NCBI GenBank assembly: GCA_944325475.1
Contig: CALVAF010000131.1
Coordinates: 1 to 13,155 of the forward strand
Direction of reading: 5' to 3'
DNA: 13,155 bases
Source: an uncultured Helicobacter sp.
GTDB taxonomy: Bacteria; Campylobacterota; Campylobacteria; Campylobacterales; Helicobacteraceae
A program made the position numbers and the translations under genes. Of this stretch, positions 1 to 6,924 are shown piece by piece. The notes under the pieces were generated by a model, which did not search any database, had not been told where the DNA came from, and saw only the letters and a list, made by a program, of their open reading frames with translations. The first letter of the stretch is position 1. Each line of letters opens with the position of its first letter.

Positions 1-1
1 T

Positions 2-43
2 TCTAAGATTTTTAGAGAATGGCAAAAAAGCTTAAAGGAATAA
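2..43 (+). CDS. 3' end of an upstream gene (partial)
   Basis: The first bases read openly as SKIFREWQKSLKE followed by TAA at 41-43, which lies 2 bases before the ATG at 46. This tight stop-start spacing, and a ribosome site that falls inside the last codons, suggest the true end of a co-transcribed gene. Only 13 residues are visible, so the product cannot be named from them. A one-base insertion in the A6 tract at 24-29 would join this frame to the next gene and give KIFREWQKKLKGIIMRVLYAPS. That places a charged linker just before a YAPS motif, as in CDP-glycerol transferases. It may therefore be the N-terminal half of the same split enzyme (inference). Confidence 0.5.
   Translation, partial: SKIFREWQKSLKE
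24..29 (+). repeat. A6 tract at the junction of two frames
   Basis: Six A residues lie between C23 and G30, where the upstream frame and the frame of the next gene overlap. Seven As would fuse the two frames. Six is short for a phase-variable tract, so this may be a fixed frameshift, a slippage site, or simply the end of one gene and start of another. Confidence 0.35.
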
Positions 44-45
44 TC

Positions 46-522
46 ATGAGGGTTTTATACGCACCAAGTGCAAGAGAGTTTAGTGATGATTTACACAATA
101 ATGTTGCTTGTAGTTTTGATGTGATGGTGTTAGAAACTTTGCTAGATAATAGCAAGTTAGAGGTTTTTTATTTGCCACATATTCAAACTTGCAAAGCGAT
201 TTTAGAATCTCTTAAAGAGGTTTTTGGGGATAGGATTAAATGGGCTAAAAAGCCCCCTAAAAATATTGATGTGCTTGTGAGCGATGTTTCCAATAGGGTG
301 TTGGAATACACATTATTGACACAGAATCCAAGTATTTTGTGTTGGTTTGGGTTTAATGGCATACAATACCCCTCAAATGATAAATATTACTCTATGTTAG
401 AGAGCCTTTCGCATAGTGTGAGCTCCTTATGGGAGCTTAGGGAAGCGTTTTTGAAATATGATTCAATCAAACAAGCAAAAGAGGCAAAAATCCAAGAATT
501 TTTAAATGGAGTGGTTTTATGA
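46..522 (+). CDS. C-terminal half of a CDP-glycerol glycerophosphotransferase-like protein
   Basis: This 158-residue protein starts MRVLYAPSAR. An ATG at 19 is in frame, but AAAGGA at 34-39 sits 6 bases before the ATG at 46, so 46 is preferred. It matches only the second half of the full-length transferase encoded next. YAPSAR (residues 5-10) parallels YAPSLR, ETLLDNS (30-36) parallels ETLLDST, YLPH (42-45) parallels YRAH, and DVLVSDVSN (75-83) parallels DFLITDFST. The C-terminal SSLWELREAFLK also resembles the partner's RSLKDLKERLRD. These are the donor-binding motifs of the TagB/TagF family (Pfam Glyphos_transf). The N-terminal acceptor-side half is absent, so alone it is unlikely to be a complete enzyme. 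It could be the back half of a gene broken at the A6 tract, or a subunit working with the product that ends at 43. It overlaps the next gene by ATGA. Confidence 0.7.
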   Translation: MRVLYAPSAREFSDDLHNNVACSFDVMVLETLLDNSKLEVFYLPHIQTCKAILESLKEVFGDRIKWAKKPPKNIDVLVSDVSNRVLEYTLLTQNPSILCWFGFNGIQYPSNDKYYSMLESLSHSVSSLWELREAFLKYDSIKQAKEAKIQEFLNGVVL

Positions 523-1628
523 TTGAAGAGACAATTAAACAATTCCTTCAAACAACAAAGCAAACCATACAATCGCATTTGAGTAAAGAGCGTAAAAATA
601 TTTGCGTGGTGGCTTATTATCCTACTTATCGTAAGCAATATGGGGATTTGATTGCAAGATTAAAAGAAAAATACAATGTCATTACTGTTGTTGATAGAAT
701 CTTAAATGACGCATTTGAGAGTAGTGGGCATTATAATGTTTTGTTTCCGTGGCGTGTTATTGAAAATGGACGGACTTATTATTTGAATGCTGATATTGAG
801 GGGATTGATTTGATTTTGACTGCGGATCAAGTGGGCTATGAGAATGGTAAGATTGATAGGACTTTCCTTAGCACAAAGGCTAAGAGAATCTATTTCCCCC
901 ATAGTTTAGTTGAGGCAACGGGTGCTACTGAGGTGGTGGATTATATTTTAGTGCCTTCTAAAATGGCTATGGAATCCTTTAAAAAATCTTTGAAAAAATC
1001 AAAAGTAAAACTGCTAGAGAGTGGCTATCCAAAGCTAGATAGGGCGATTGAAACTTATGCTTATCGAGATTCTAATAGGATTACTTATGCGCCAAGTTTG
1101 CGTTATGTGGGGGGTGATTATGCCAGTTTGAATCTTTTTAGTGGGGTTGAAAATAGCCTTATTGAAACGCTTTTGGATTCTACTGATTATTGCATTTCTT
1201 ACCGTGCTCACCCTATAAATTTCCAAAACAATCACCCTTTTTATCATTTCATTAAGGCAAAATGGAATAATGAATCTCGCGTAAGATTTGATGAGGAGTT
1301 AGGGAATGACTTTGGGAATACCAGCGATTTTTTGATTACGGATTTCTCTACGATTGCTTTTACCTTTTCTTTTAGCTCTTTACGCTCTAGCGTGTTTTTT
1401 GCACCCTTGCATTTAACAACACATTTAGCAAAGTTTATTCCTAATGTTAGTGGGGGGGGGGGGCAAATTCGTAGCTTAAAAGACTTAAAAGAGAGACTTA
1501 GAGACAAAAGGGGTGTAGAAGATTCAAAAAGGATTGAGAAGTTTAGGAATGAAAATGTTTATTATGTAGGCAAGAGTGAGGAGGTGATTTTGGAGCAAAT
1601 TGATAAGATTTTACAAGGAGAGTTGTGA
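519..1628 (+). CDS. CDP-glycerol glycerophosphotransferase family protein, phase-variable
   Basis: A 369-residue soluble GT-B-like transferase of the TagB/TagF family, which moves a glycerol-phosphate or related phosphoryl group from a CDP carrier onto a glycan. Visible motifs are FPHS (126-129), GYPKLDR (169-175), ITYAPSLR (188-195), YRAHP (228-232; the His is a likely catalytic residue) and DFLITDFST (270-278). There is no signal peptide or membrane segment, so it acts on the cytoplasmic side of the membrane. GGAG at 508-511 lies 7 bases before the start, which overlaps the previous stop. A run of 12 G encodes Gly312-315. Loss or gain of one G gives a stop within a few codons, removing the last ~50 residues. 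In this sequence the gene is in the ON frame. The end overlaps the next gene (GTGA), suggesting translational coupling. The exact donor (CDP-glycerol or another CDP-linked group) is not shown by the sequence. Confidence 0.85.
   Translation: MIEETIKQFLQTTKQTIQSHLSKERKNICVVAYYPTYRKQYGDLIARLKEKYNVITVVDRILNDAFESSGHYNVLFPWRVIENGRTYYLNADIEGIDLILTADQVGYENGKIDRTFLSTKAKRIYFPHSLVEATGATEVVDYILVPSKMAMESFKKSLKKSKVKLLESGYPKLDRAIETYAYRDSNRITYAPSLRYVGGDYASLNLFSGVENSLIETLLDSTDYCISYRAHPINFQNNHPFYHFIKAKWNNESRVRFDEELGNDFGNTSDFLITDFSTIAFTFSFSSLRSSVFFAPLHLTTHLAKFIPNVSGGGGQIRSLKDLKERLRDKRGVEDSKRIEKFRNENVYYVGKSEEVILEQIDKILQGEL
1452..1463 (+). repeat. G12 homopolymer tract, predicted phase-variation switch
   Basis: Twelve consecutive G follow T1451 inside the transferase gene. 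With G12 the frame reads SGGGGQIRS and continues to the normal stop. With G11 it reads SGGGGKFVA then TAA at 1477-1479. With G13 it reads SGGGGANS then TAG at 1472-1474. Both neighbouring lengths therefore switch the product to a truncated form. G tracts of this length are the usual slipped-strand switches of Helicobacter and Campylobacter surface-structure genes. Confidence 0.9.
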
Positions 1629-2383
1629 AAGCGATTATTTTAGCGGCGGGTTTTGGGTCAAGGCTAATGCCTCTAACACAAAAGAATCCAAAATGTATGG
1701 TGGAATATCAGGGTAAAAAGATTATTGATTATGAGATAGAAGCCCTAAAGGAAGCAGGAATCTCTGAAATTGCTGTGGTTTGTGGGTATTTAGCGGAGAT
1801 TTTAGAAGAATATCTAGCGCAAAAATACACTATAAAAACCTTTTTTAAAAATCCTCATTTTGATTCTACAAATATGGTTGCAACGCTTTTTTGTGCGAGG
1901 GAGTGGATAGAATTATGTATCGCTAAAAAAGAAGATTTGCTTATTTCTTATGCGGATATTGTGTATTCTAAAGAGATTGTAGGGAAGTTAAAGGAGGTTA
2001 AGACGCCTTTTGGAATCATCATTGATAAAGCTTGGAGGGAGCTTTGGGGGAGAAGGTTTAGTAACCCCCTAGAAGATGCCGAGACATTAAAAATTAAAGA
2101 GGGTAAGATCATTGAGCTTGGCAAAAAGGCAAAAGATTACAGTGAGATTGAGGGGCAGTATATTGGACTTTTTAAGTTTTCTTATGAATTTTTGCCTCAA
2201 GTTTTGGAGTTTTATGATACACTGGATAGGGGACTTTTGTATGAGGGTAAGGATTTTTCTAATATGTATATGACAAGCTTTTTGCAAGGGCTGATTGACC
2301 AATACCATAATGCCTTAGCTGTGGAGATTTTTGGCGGTTGGTGTGAGATTGATTTTAAAAGTGATTTGGAGATAAGAATCTAA
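1625..2383 (+). CDS. nucleotidyltransferase, phosphocholine/phosphoglutamine cytidylyltransferase type
   Basis: A 252-residue sugar-nucleotidyltransferase-fold protein that should make a CDP-activated small molecule from CTP and a phosphorylated substrate. The N-terminus MKAIILAAGFGSRLMPLT carries the nucleotide-binding signature GxGxRL, followed by PKCMV with the conserved lysine. STNMVATLFCARE (residues ~81-93) and ISYADIVY, with a likely metal-binding Asp, are typical of the LicC-like subgroup and, from memory, of Campylobacter jejuni Cj1416c, a CTP:phosphoglutamine cytidylyltransferase of the O-methyl phosphoramidate pathway. It starts with GTG at 1625, overlapping the previous stop, 4 bases after AAGGAG (1615-1620). 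Its place after a CDP-dependent transferase suggests it supplies that enzyme's donor. Whether the substrate is phosphocholine, phosphoglutamine or glycerol phosphate cannot be told. It does not look like TagD/GCT, the usual glycerol-phosphate cytidylyltransferase. Confidence 0.85.
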   Translation: MKAIILAAGFGSRLMPLTQKNPKCMVEYQGKKIIDYEIEALKEAGISEIAVVCGYLAEILEEYLAQKYTIKTFFKNPHFDSTNMVATLFCAREWIELCIAKKEDLLISYADIVYSKEIVGKLKEVKTPFGIIIDKAWRELWGRRFSNPLEDAETLKIKEGKIIELGKKAKDYSEIEGQYIGLFKFSYEFLPQVLEFYDTLDRGLLYEGKDFSNMYMTSFLQGLIDQYHNALAVEIFGGWCEIDFKSDLEIRI

Positions 2384-3267
2384 TGCAAAATTCCTCTTTT
2401 GAAGACCTGTTTTTTAGGGATTTACTTTTTAGGGTTGGTTTGGTGGCATTGGAGGCAGGCAAGATTGCGCTCAAGTATTATGGCAAAACAGAATTTTCTT
2501 TAAAAAGCGATTCTTCCCCCATTACTCAAGCAGACTTAGAATCTAATGCCTTTATTATGCAGAGTTTGCAGAATCTCTCAAGCTTTGGAATTTGTTCTGA
2601 AGAGGCGGTTTTGGAGTATGCAAAACGCAAAAGTTTGGAGTATTATTGGCTCATTGACCCACTTGATGGGACGAAGGATTTTTTAGCGCAAAATGGAGGT
2701 TGGACGATTAATACTGCTCTAGTTTATGAGAATCGCCCGATTCTAGGCGTGGTGTATGCCCCTTGTTTTGATGAGCTGTATTTGGCGCTAGAGGGGTTTG
2801 GGAGTTATACTTTGAACCCCAAAGCGCTAAAAGAGGCTAGAGAATCACAAAAGGTAGATGAGGCATTTTTGCAATCCCACAAATTGCGCCTTAATGGGGA
2901 TAGAATCATAAAAGATAAGAAATTGGTGGCATGTGATTCAAATTTCCATAGCACAAAAGAGACGCAGGAATTTTTGCAAAAATACCATTTAAAGGTGCAA
3001 AAATATGGTTCTTCTTTGAAAGTTTGTGCGTTAGCTAAAGGTGAGGCGGATTTGTATCCTAGGTTTAATGGCACGAGTGAATGGGATATGGCAGCGTGTG
3101 ATATTGTTTTGAGAGAAGCAGGGGGTGTGATTGTGGATTGCGTTACTAAAAAGCCCTTGCTTTATAATAAAGAAAGCTTTAGAAATAACCATTTTATCGC
3201 CTTTTCAAAGAATCAAATAGGGGGTGAGATTTATCGTGATTTGTTGGGGCGGGGCTTGGGTGCTTGA
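2383..3267 (+). CDS. cysQ: CysQ-like 3'(2'),5'-bisphosphate nucleotidase (inositol monophosphatase superfamily)
   Basis: A 294-residue Mg-dependent, Li-sensitive-type phosphatase. Known CysQ enzymes hydrolyse adenosine 3',5'-bisphosphate to AMP. Visible metal and catalytic motifs are CSEEA (71-75), the hallmark WLIDPLDGTKDF (89-100, with Asp92, Asp95 and Thr97), GSSLK (209-213) and EWDMAACD (233-240). GSSLK followed by GEADLYPR points to CysQ rather than to inositol monophosphatase. About 30 extra residues lie around 143-175, making it longer than the ~250 residues usual for CysQ. Its ATG overlaps the previous stop as TAATG, so it is the last gene of the glycan cassette. In that setting it may remove a 3'-phosphate from a nucleotide by-product of transfer rather than serve sulfate assimilation (inference). 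The gene call is secure; the physiological substrate is not. Confidence 0.85.
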   Translation: MQNSSFEDLFFRDLLFRVGLVALEAGKIALKYYGKTEFSLKSDSSPITQADLESNAFIMQSLQNLSSFGICSEEAVLEYAKRKSLEYYWLIDPLDGTKDFLAQNGGWTINTALVYENRPILGVVYAPCFDELYLALEGFGSYTLNPKALKEARESQKVDEAFLQSHKLRLNGDRIIKDKKLVACDSNFHSTKETQEFLQKYHLKVQKYGSSLKVCALAKGEADLYPRFNGTSEWDMAACDIVLREAGGVIVDCVTKKPLLYNKESFRNNHFIAFSKNQIGGEIYRDLLGRGLGA

Positions 3268-3270
3268 TAT

Positions 3271-3293
3271 TTTTTGTAAAATTTTTGTATGAT
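3271..3293 (+). promoter_or_regulatory. likely sigma-70-type promoter for topA
   Basis: The 48-base gap after cysQ holds a T-rich stretch (TTTTTGTAAAATTTTTG) followed by TATGAT at 3288-3293. T-rich DNA upstream of a TATAAT-like -10, with no clear -35, is the usual housekeeping promoter form in Campylobacter and Helicobacter. No hairpin terminator for the upstream operon is visible, so read-through is possible. Confidence 0.5.
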
Positions 3294-3321
3294 TAGGAAA
3301 AAATTGTTATAGGGAATGAGC

Positions 3322-5541
3322 TTGAAAGATTTGATTATTGTAGAATCCCCAACCAAAGCACGGACAATTAAAAATTTTGTGGGAAATAATTATGAAGTGG
3401 TTGCCTCCAAAGGGCATATTAGGGATTTGCCAAAGCATAGTTTTGGGATTAAGATTGATAATAATGAGTTTATCCCAGAATACAAAATTGATGAATCACA
3501 TAAAAGTGTTGTCAATGAGCTAAAGAAGCTTGCTAAAGATTCTAAGACAATTTATATTGCAACTGATGAGGATAGAGAGGGGGAGGCGATAGGATTCCAC
3601 ATTGCCACAGCCATTGGCAAAGACCCACAAAAGCTGCCTAGAATCGTCTTTCATGAGATTACCAAAAAGGCGATTTTGGATTCACTAAAAAATCCACGTC
3701 ATATTGATATGGATAAAGTTAATGCGCAACAAGCAAGAAGGCTGCTTGATAGAATTGTGGGCTATCGTCTAAGCCCTTTGATTGCCTCTAAGATTCAAAG
3801 GGGTTTGAGTGCAGGAAGGGTGCAAAGCAGTGCTTTAAAAATCATCGTGGATAGAGAAAAGGAGATTTTAAATTTCAAGCCCATTACTTATTATAGTGTG
3901 GATATTGTCTTTAAAGAAGGGCTAGAATCAGAGCTTTTGGAGTTTGGTGGGAAGAAGATTCAAAAGCTTACTTTGCAAGAAAGAGGCGAGGCTTTAGAGA
4001 TTGTTAAGCGCTTAAAACAAGAATCTTTTAAGGTTCAAGAAATTGAAAACAAAAAGCGTAAAACCTCTACGCCACCGCCTTTTATGACTTCCACACTCCA
4101 GCAAAGTGCGAGCTCGATTCTTGGATTTTCGCCCTCACGGACGATGCAAACAGCACAAAAGCTCTATGAAGGTGTGATGACTAATAAGGGTTCTATGGGG
4201 GTGATTACTTATATGAGAACGGATAGCTTAAATATCGCAAAAATTGCACAAGATGAGGCAAGAGAGTTTGTTGCTAAAACTTATGGTAAAGAATATATCC
4301 CAGTTAAACCCAAAAACTATGCAACTAAGGCAAAAGGTGCGCAGGAAGCACATGAGGCGATTCGACCGACTTTGATAGATTTTACGCCCCAAATTGCCGC
4401 ACAATACCTTAAAGGTGATGAGCTCAAGCTGTATGCTTTGATTTACAATCGTTTTTTAGCCTCTCAGATGAGTGATGCGGAGTTTGAATTACAAAATATT
4501 TTTGTAAAATCACAAGATTCAACCCTCAAAATAAGCGGCAGAAAGCTTATATTTGATGGGTTTTATCGGGTTTTGGGAAATGAGGATAAAGACAAATTGC
4601 TGCCACATTTGAAAGTTGGTGAGGCTTTAGTGTTAGAGAAATGTGAGGCTAGCGAACATCAAACGGAGCCTCCAGCGAGATTTTCTGAAGCGAGTTTGAT
4701 TAAAACATTGGAATCTTTAGGAATGGGGCGTCCAAGCACCTATGCACCGACAATTTCTTTGCTTAATTCAAGGGAATACATTAGCCTAGAAAAAAAGCAA
4801 ATCAAGCCCCAAGAGGTGGCTTTTAAAGTTGTAGAGCTTTTAGAGAAGCATTTTTTAGAGATTGTGGATTCTAAATTTACGGCAAATTTAGAGGAAAAGC
4901 TTGATGAAATTGCCGAGAATAAGCAGGATTGGCAAAAGCTTTTGTGGGGATTTTATGAGCCATTTATCCAAAAAATCAATGAGGGTAAAACCATCATACA
5001 AAGCCAGAAGTTAGCGATTCCAACAGGCGAGAATTGTCCGCTTTGTGGTAAGGAGCTAATTAAGCGAAGTGGGAGATATGGGGAGTTTGTAGGGTGCAGT
5101 GGGTATCCTAAATGTAAATACATCAAAAAAGAGGCAGAAGAAGGTGTGCAAGAAGGCAGTGAGGATTATGGTATATGTGAGAAATGCGGTAAGCCTATGG
5201 TGAAAAAATATGGTAGAAATGGCGAGTTTCTAGCATGTAGCGGCTATCCAGAGTGTAAAAACACAAAATCGCTTAACCCTAGCGCTAAAACTAAAAAAGC
5301 CATAGAGGGTGTGAAATGCCCTAAATGTGGGGGAGAGATTTTAGAGAGAATGAGTAGGCGAGGGAAGTTTTATGGCTGTGCAAATTACCCCAAATGCGAC
5401 TTTATCTCTACTTATGAGCCAACAAGTATGCATTGTTCTCAATGTGATTCTTTAATGGTAAGGCGAAAATATCGCAAAAAGGCAGTTTTGGAATGTATCG
5501 CTTGCAAAGAGAGAATTGAAGATATTCAAAATACACAATAA
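3322..5541 (+). CDS. topA: DNA topoisomerase I (type IA)
   Basis: Relaxes negatively supercoiled DNA by transient single-strand cleavage through a 5'-phosphotyrosine. The N-terminal Toprim domain shows LIIVESPTKA and the acidic DEDREGE motif. The catalytic tyrosine is in GVITYMRTDS (Tyr297 counted from the TTG start). QQARRLLDRIVGY, GLSAGRVQSSAL and GRPSTYAPTI are core type IA motifs. Four C-terminal four-cysteine zinc ribbons follow, beginning CPLC, CEKC, CPKC and CSQC. Length (739 residues) and domain order match Helicobacter TopA. Two starts are possible: ATG at 3316 has AGGG only one base away, whereas TTG at 3322 lies 6 bases after AGGGA (3311-3315) and gives MKDLIIVESP, the N-terminus usual for this family. 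TTG is therefore preferred. Confidence 0.96.
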   Translation: MKDLIIVESPTKARTIKNFVGNNYEVVASKGHIRDLPKHSFGIKIDNNEFIPEYKIDESHKSVVNELKKLAKDSKTIYIATDEDREGEAIGFHIATAIGKDPQKLPRIVFHEITKKAILDSLKNPRHIDMDKVNAQQARRLLDRIVGYRLSPLIASKIQRGLSAGRVQSSALKIIVDREKEILNFKPITYYSVDIVFKEGLESELLEFGGKKIQKLTLQERGEALEIVKRLKQESFKVQEIENKKRKTSTPPPFMTSTLQQSASSILGFSPSRTMQTAQKLYEGVMTNKGSMGVITYMRTDSLNIAKIAQDEAREFVAKTYGKEYIPVKPKNYATKAKGAQEAHEAIRPTLIDFTPQIAAQYLKGDELKLYALIYNRFLASQMSDAEFELQNIFVKSQDSTLKISGRKLIFDGFYRVLGNEDKDKLLPHLKVGEALVLEKCEASEHQTEPPARFSEASLIKTLESLGMGRPSTYAPTISLLNSREYISLEKKQIKPQEVAFKVVELLEKHFLEIVDSKFTANLEEKLDEIAENKQDWQKLLWGFYEPFIQKINEGKTIIQSQKLAIPTGENCPLCGKELIKRSGRYGEFVGCSGYPKCKYIKKEAEEGVQEGSEDYGICEKCGKPMVKKYGRNGEFLACSGYPECKNTKSLNPSAKTKKAIEGVKCPKCGGEILERMSRRGKFYGCANYPKCDFISTYEPTSMHCSQCDSLMVRRKYRKKAVLECIACKERIEDIQNTQ

Positions 5542-5550
5542 AGGAAAAAA

Positions 5551-5952
5551 ATGACACAGGAAATTTTAGATTTTTTAGATAAAAATGTAACTTTTTTAGC
5601 CACCAAAGGAACTTGTGGGAATCCTAGAGTAAGACCGATAAAATCGGCATTGTATAAAGATGAGAAATGGTATTTTTTCACTTCTGTTAAAAAAGGAATG
5701 TATAAGCATATGCAAAATTTTTCGGGAGTGGAATTAAGCGCTTTTGATGGGGAGAATATGTGGATTAGGATTCGCGGGGAAGCGAGGTTTGATTCAAACC
5801 CTGCAATCAAAGAGGCAATGTTTGAGAAATACCCTGTCCTTAAAGAGATTTATCAAACGCCACAGAATCCAGATTTTGTCGTGTTTTATTTAGAGGGAGT
5901 GAGCATTAAGATTCAAGATTTCAAAGGCAGAGATGAGGTGCTAAAAGGGTAA
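5551..5952 (+). CDS. pyridoxamine 5'-phosphate oxidase family protein
   Basis: A 133-residue protein with the FMN-binding split-barrel pattern of the PNPOx-like superfamily: FLATKGTCGNPRVRPI near the N-terminus, then KWYFFTSVKKGMYKHM and MWIRIRGEARF. Proteins this short usually lack the full PdxH substrate site and are annotated as flavin-binding oxidoreductases or heme-utilisation-like proteins of unknown substrate. It starts 9 bases after the topA stop with AAGGA at 5541-5545, and ends 11 bases before bioB, so the three genes probably share a transcript. No membrane segment or signal peptide is seen. The family is well supported; the cofactor and reaction are inferred. Confidence 0.8.
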   Translation: MTQEILDFLDKNVTFLATKGTCGNPRVRPIKSALYKDEKWYFFTSVKKGMYKHMQNFSGVELSAFDGENMWIRIRGEARFDSNPAIKEAMFEKYPVLKEIYQTPQNPDFVVFYLEGVSIKIQDFKGRDEVLKG

Positions 5953-5963
5953 AAGGTTAGGCG

Positions 5964-6803
5964 ATGAAAGAGATTTTTTTATGCACAATTTCTAATGTTT
6001 CTAGTGGAAGCTGTGCGGAGGATTGTGCTTATTGCACACAAAGTGCGAAATATAATGCAGAGATTGAGCGGTATAAATTTAAACCCATAGAGCAGATTGT
6101 TTTTGAGGCAAAAGAAGCGGTTAAAAATGGTGCTTTGGGGTTTTGTTTGGTGACAAGTGGGCGGAATTTAGATGATAAAAGAGTGGAATATATTTCAAGG
6201 GCGGCTAGGGCGATTGTTAATGAGGGGTTGTATTTGCATTTGATTGGTTGTAGTGGGATTGCAAGTAAGGATTCTCTAAGAGAGTTAAGAGAATCAGGCA
6301 TTGCAAGTTATAATCATAATTTGGAGACTTCTAAGAATTTTTTCCCCCAAATTTGCACGACTCATAGTTTTCAAGAGCGGTATGAGACTTGTGAAAATGC
6401 CCTTGAAGTAGGGCTTGGCTTGTGTAGTGGTGGAATCTTTGGCATGGGGGAATCATGGCAAGATAGGCTGGATTTACTCCATGCCCTCCAAACCCTAAAG
6501 CCCCATAGCTCACCCATTAATTTTTTTATCCCCAACAAAGCTTTGCCGCTTAAGCAAGAGATAATGGGTGAGGAAGAAGCGCTAGAGTGTGTGAGATTGG
6601 CAAGGGAGTATTTGCCAGAGGCTAGATTAATGATTGCAGGGGGTAGAGAGAGGGTTTTTGGGGAGAATCAAAAAGCTCTCTTTGAATGTGGGATTAATGC
6701 GGTGGTTTTAGGGGATTATCTCACGACAAAGGGAAATACACCTAAAGAAGAAGTGGCAAGAATCAAGTCCTATGGGTATGGAATTGCAACAAGCTGTGAG
6801 TGA
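5964..6803 (+). CDS. bioB: biotin synthase
   Basis: Radical SAM enzyme that inserts sulfur into dethiobiotin, the last step of biotin synthesis. The [4Fe-4S] motif CAEDCAYC gives Cys17, Cys21 and Cys24. Likely ligands of the second [2Fe-2S] cluster are Cys61 (FCLVTSG), Cys96 (LIGCSG), Cys154 (GLCSGGIFGMGE) and an Arg in RLMIAGGRER (residue 221 or nearby). YNHNLET (116-122) is the conserved substrate-side motif. At 279 residues it is the short form, starting close to the cluster motif, as in other Helicobacter and Campylobacter BioB; the E. coli enzyme is ~346 residues. AAGG at 5953-5956 lies 7 bases before the ATG. From memory, H. pylori also has bioB beside a YihY/'ribonuclease BN'-annotated gene (HP1406-HP1407), as here. 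Confidence 0.95.
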   Translation: MKEIFLCTISNVSSGSCAEDCAYCTQSAKYNAEIERYKFKPIEQIVFEAKEAVKNGALGFCLVTSGRNLDDKRVEYISRAARAIVNEGLYLHLIGCSGIASKDSLRELRESGIASYNHNLETSKNFFPQICTTHSFQERYETCENALEVGLGLCSGGIFGMGESWQDRLDLLHALQTLKPHSSPINFFIPNKALPLKQEIMGEEEALECVRLAREYLPEARLMIAGGRERVFGENQKALFECGINAVVLGDYLTTKGNTPKEEVARIKSYGYGIATSCE

Positions 6804-6819
6804 TTTGGGGATAAAATAA

Positions 6820-6924
6820 ATGAGATGCTTGGATTGTCTGTATTTTGGTATTTTGTATGATGAGGGTGGGGGAGCGCAAAGATATTTTAAAAAGTTTGTT
6901 AGCTATGATATGAGAGTGTGTTAA
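6820..6924 (+). CDS. possible 34-residue small protein
   Basis: An ATG opens 34 codons beginning MRCLDCLYFGILYDEG and ending SYDMRVC. GGGG at 6807-6810 lies 9 bases upstream and is a poor ribosome site. The frame is 16 bases after bioB. Nothing in it is recognised. It may be a real small protein, the start of a decayed gene, or chance. Two cysteines early (CLDC) and one at the end are the only notable residues. Confidence 0.15.
   Translation: MRCLDCLYFGILYDEGGGAQRYFKKFVSYDMRVC

Noticed and set aside
19..45. Upstream ATG at 19 as start of the half-transferase
   Set aside because: It has no ribosome site, and the ATG at 46 has AAAGGA at good spacing. The extra nine residues do matter if the gene is split by a frameshift.
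5543..5551. A7 run between ribosome site and start of the pyridoxamine-oxidase-like gene
   Set aside because: A-rich spacers before start codons are normal here; no evidence of spacing-based switching.
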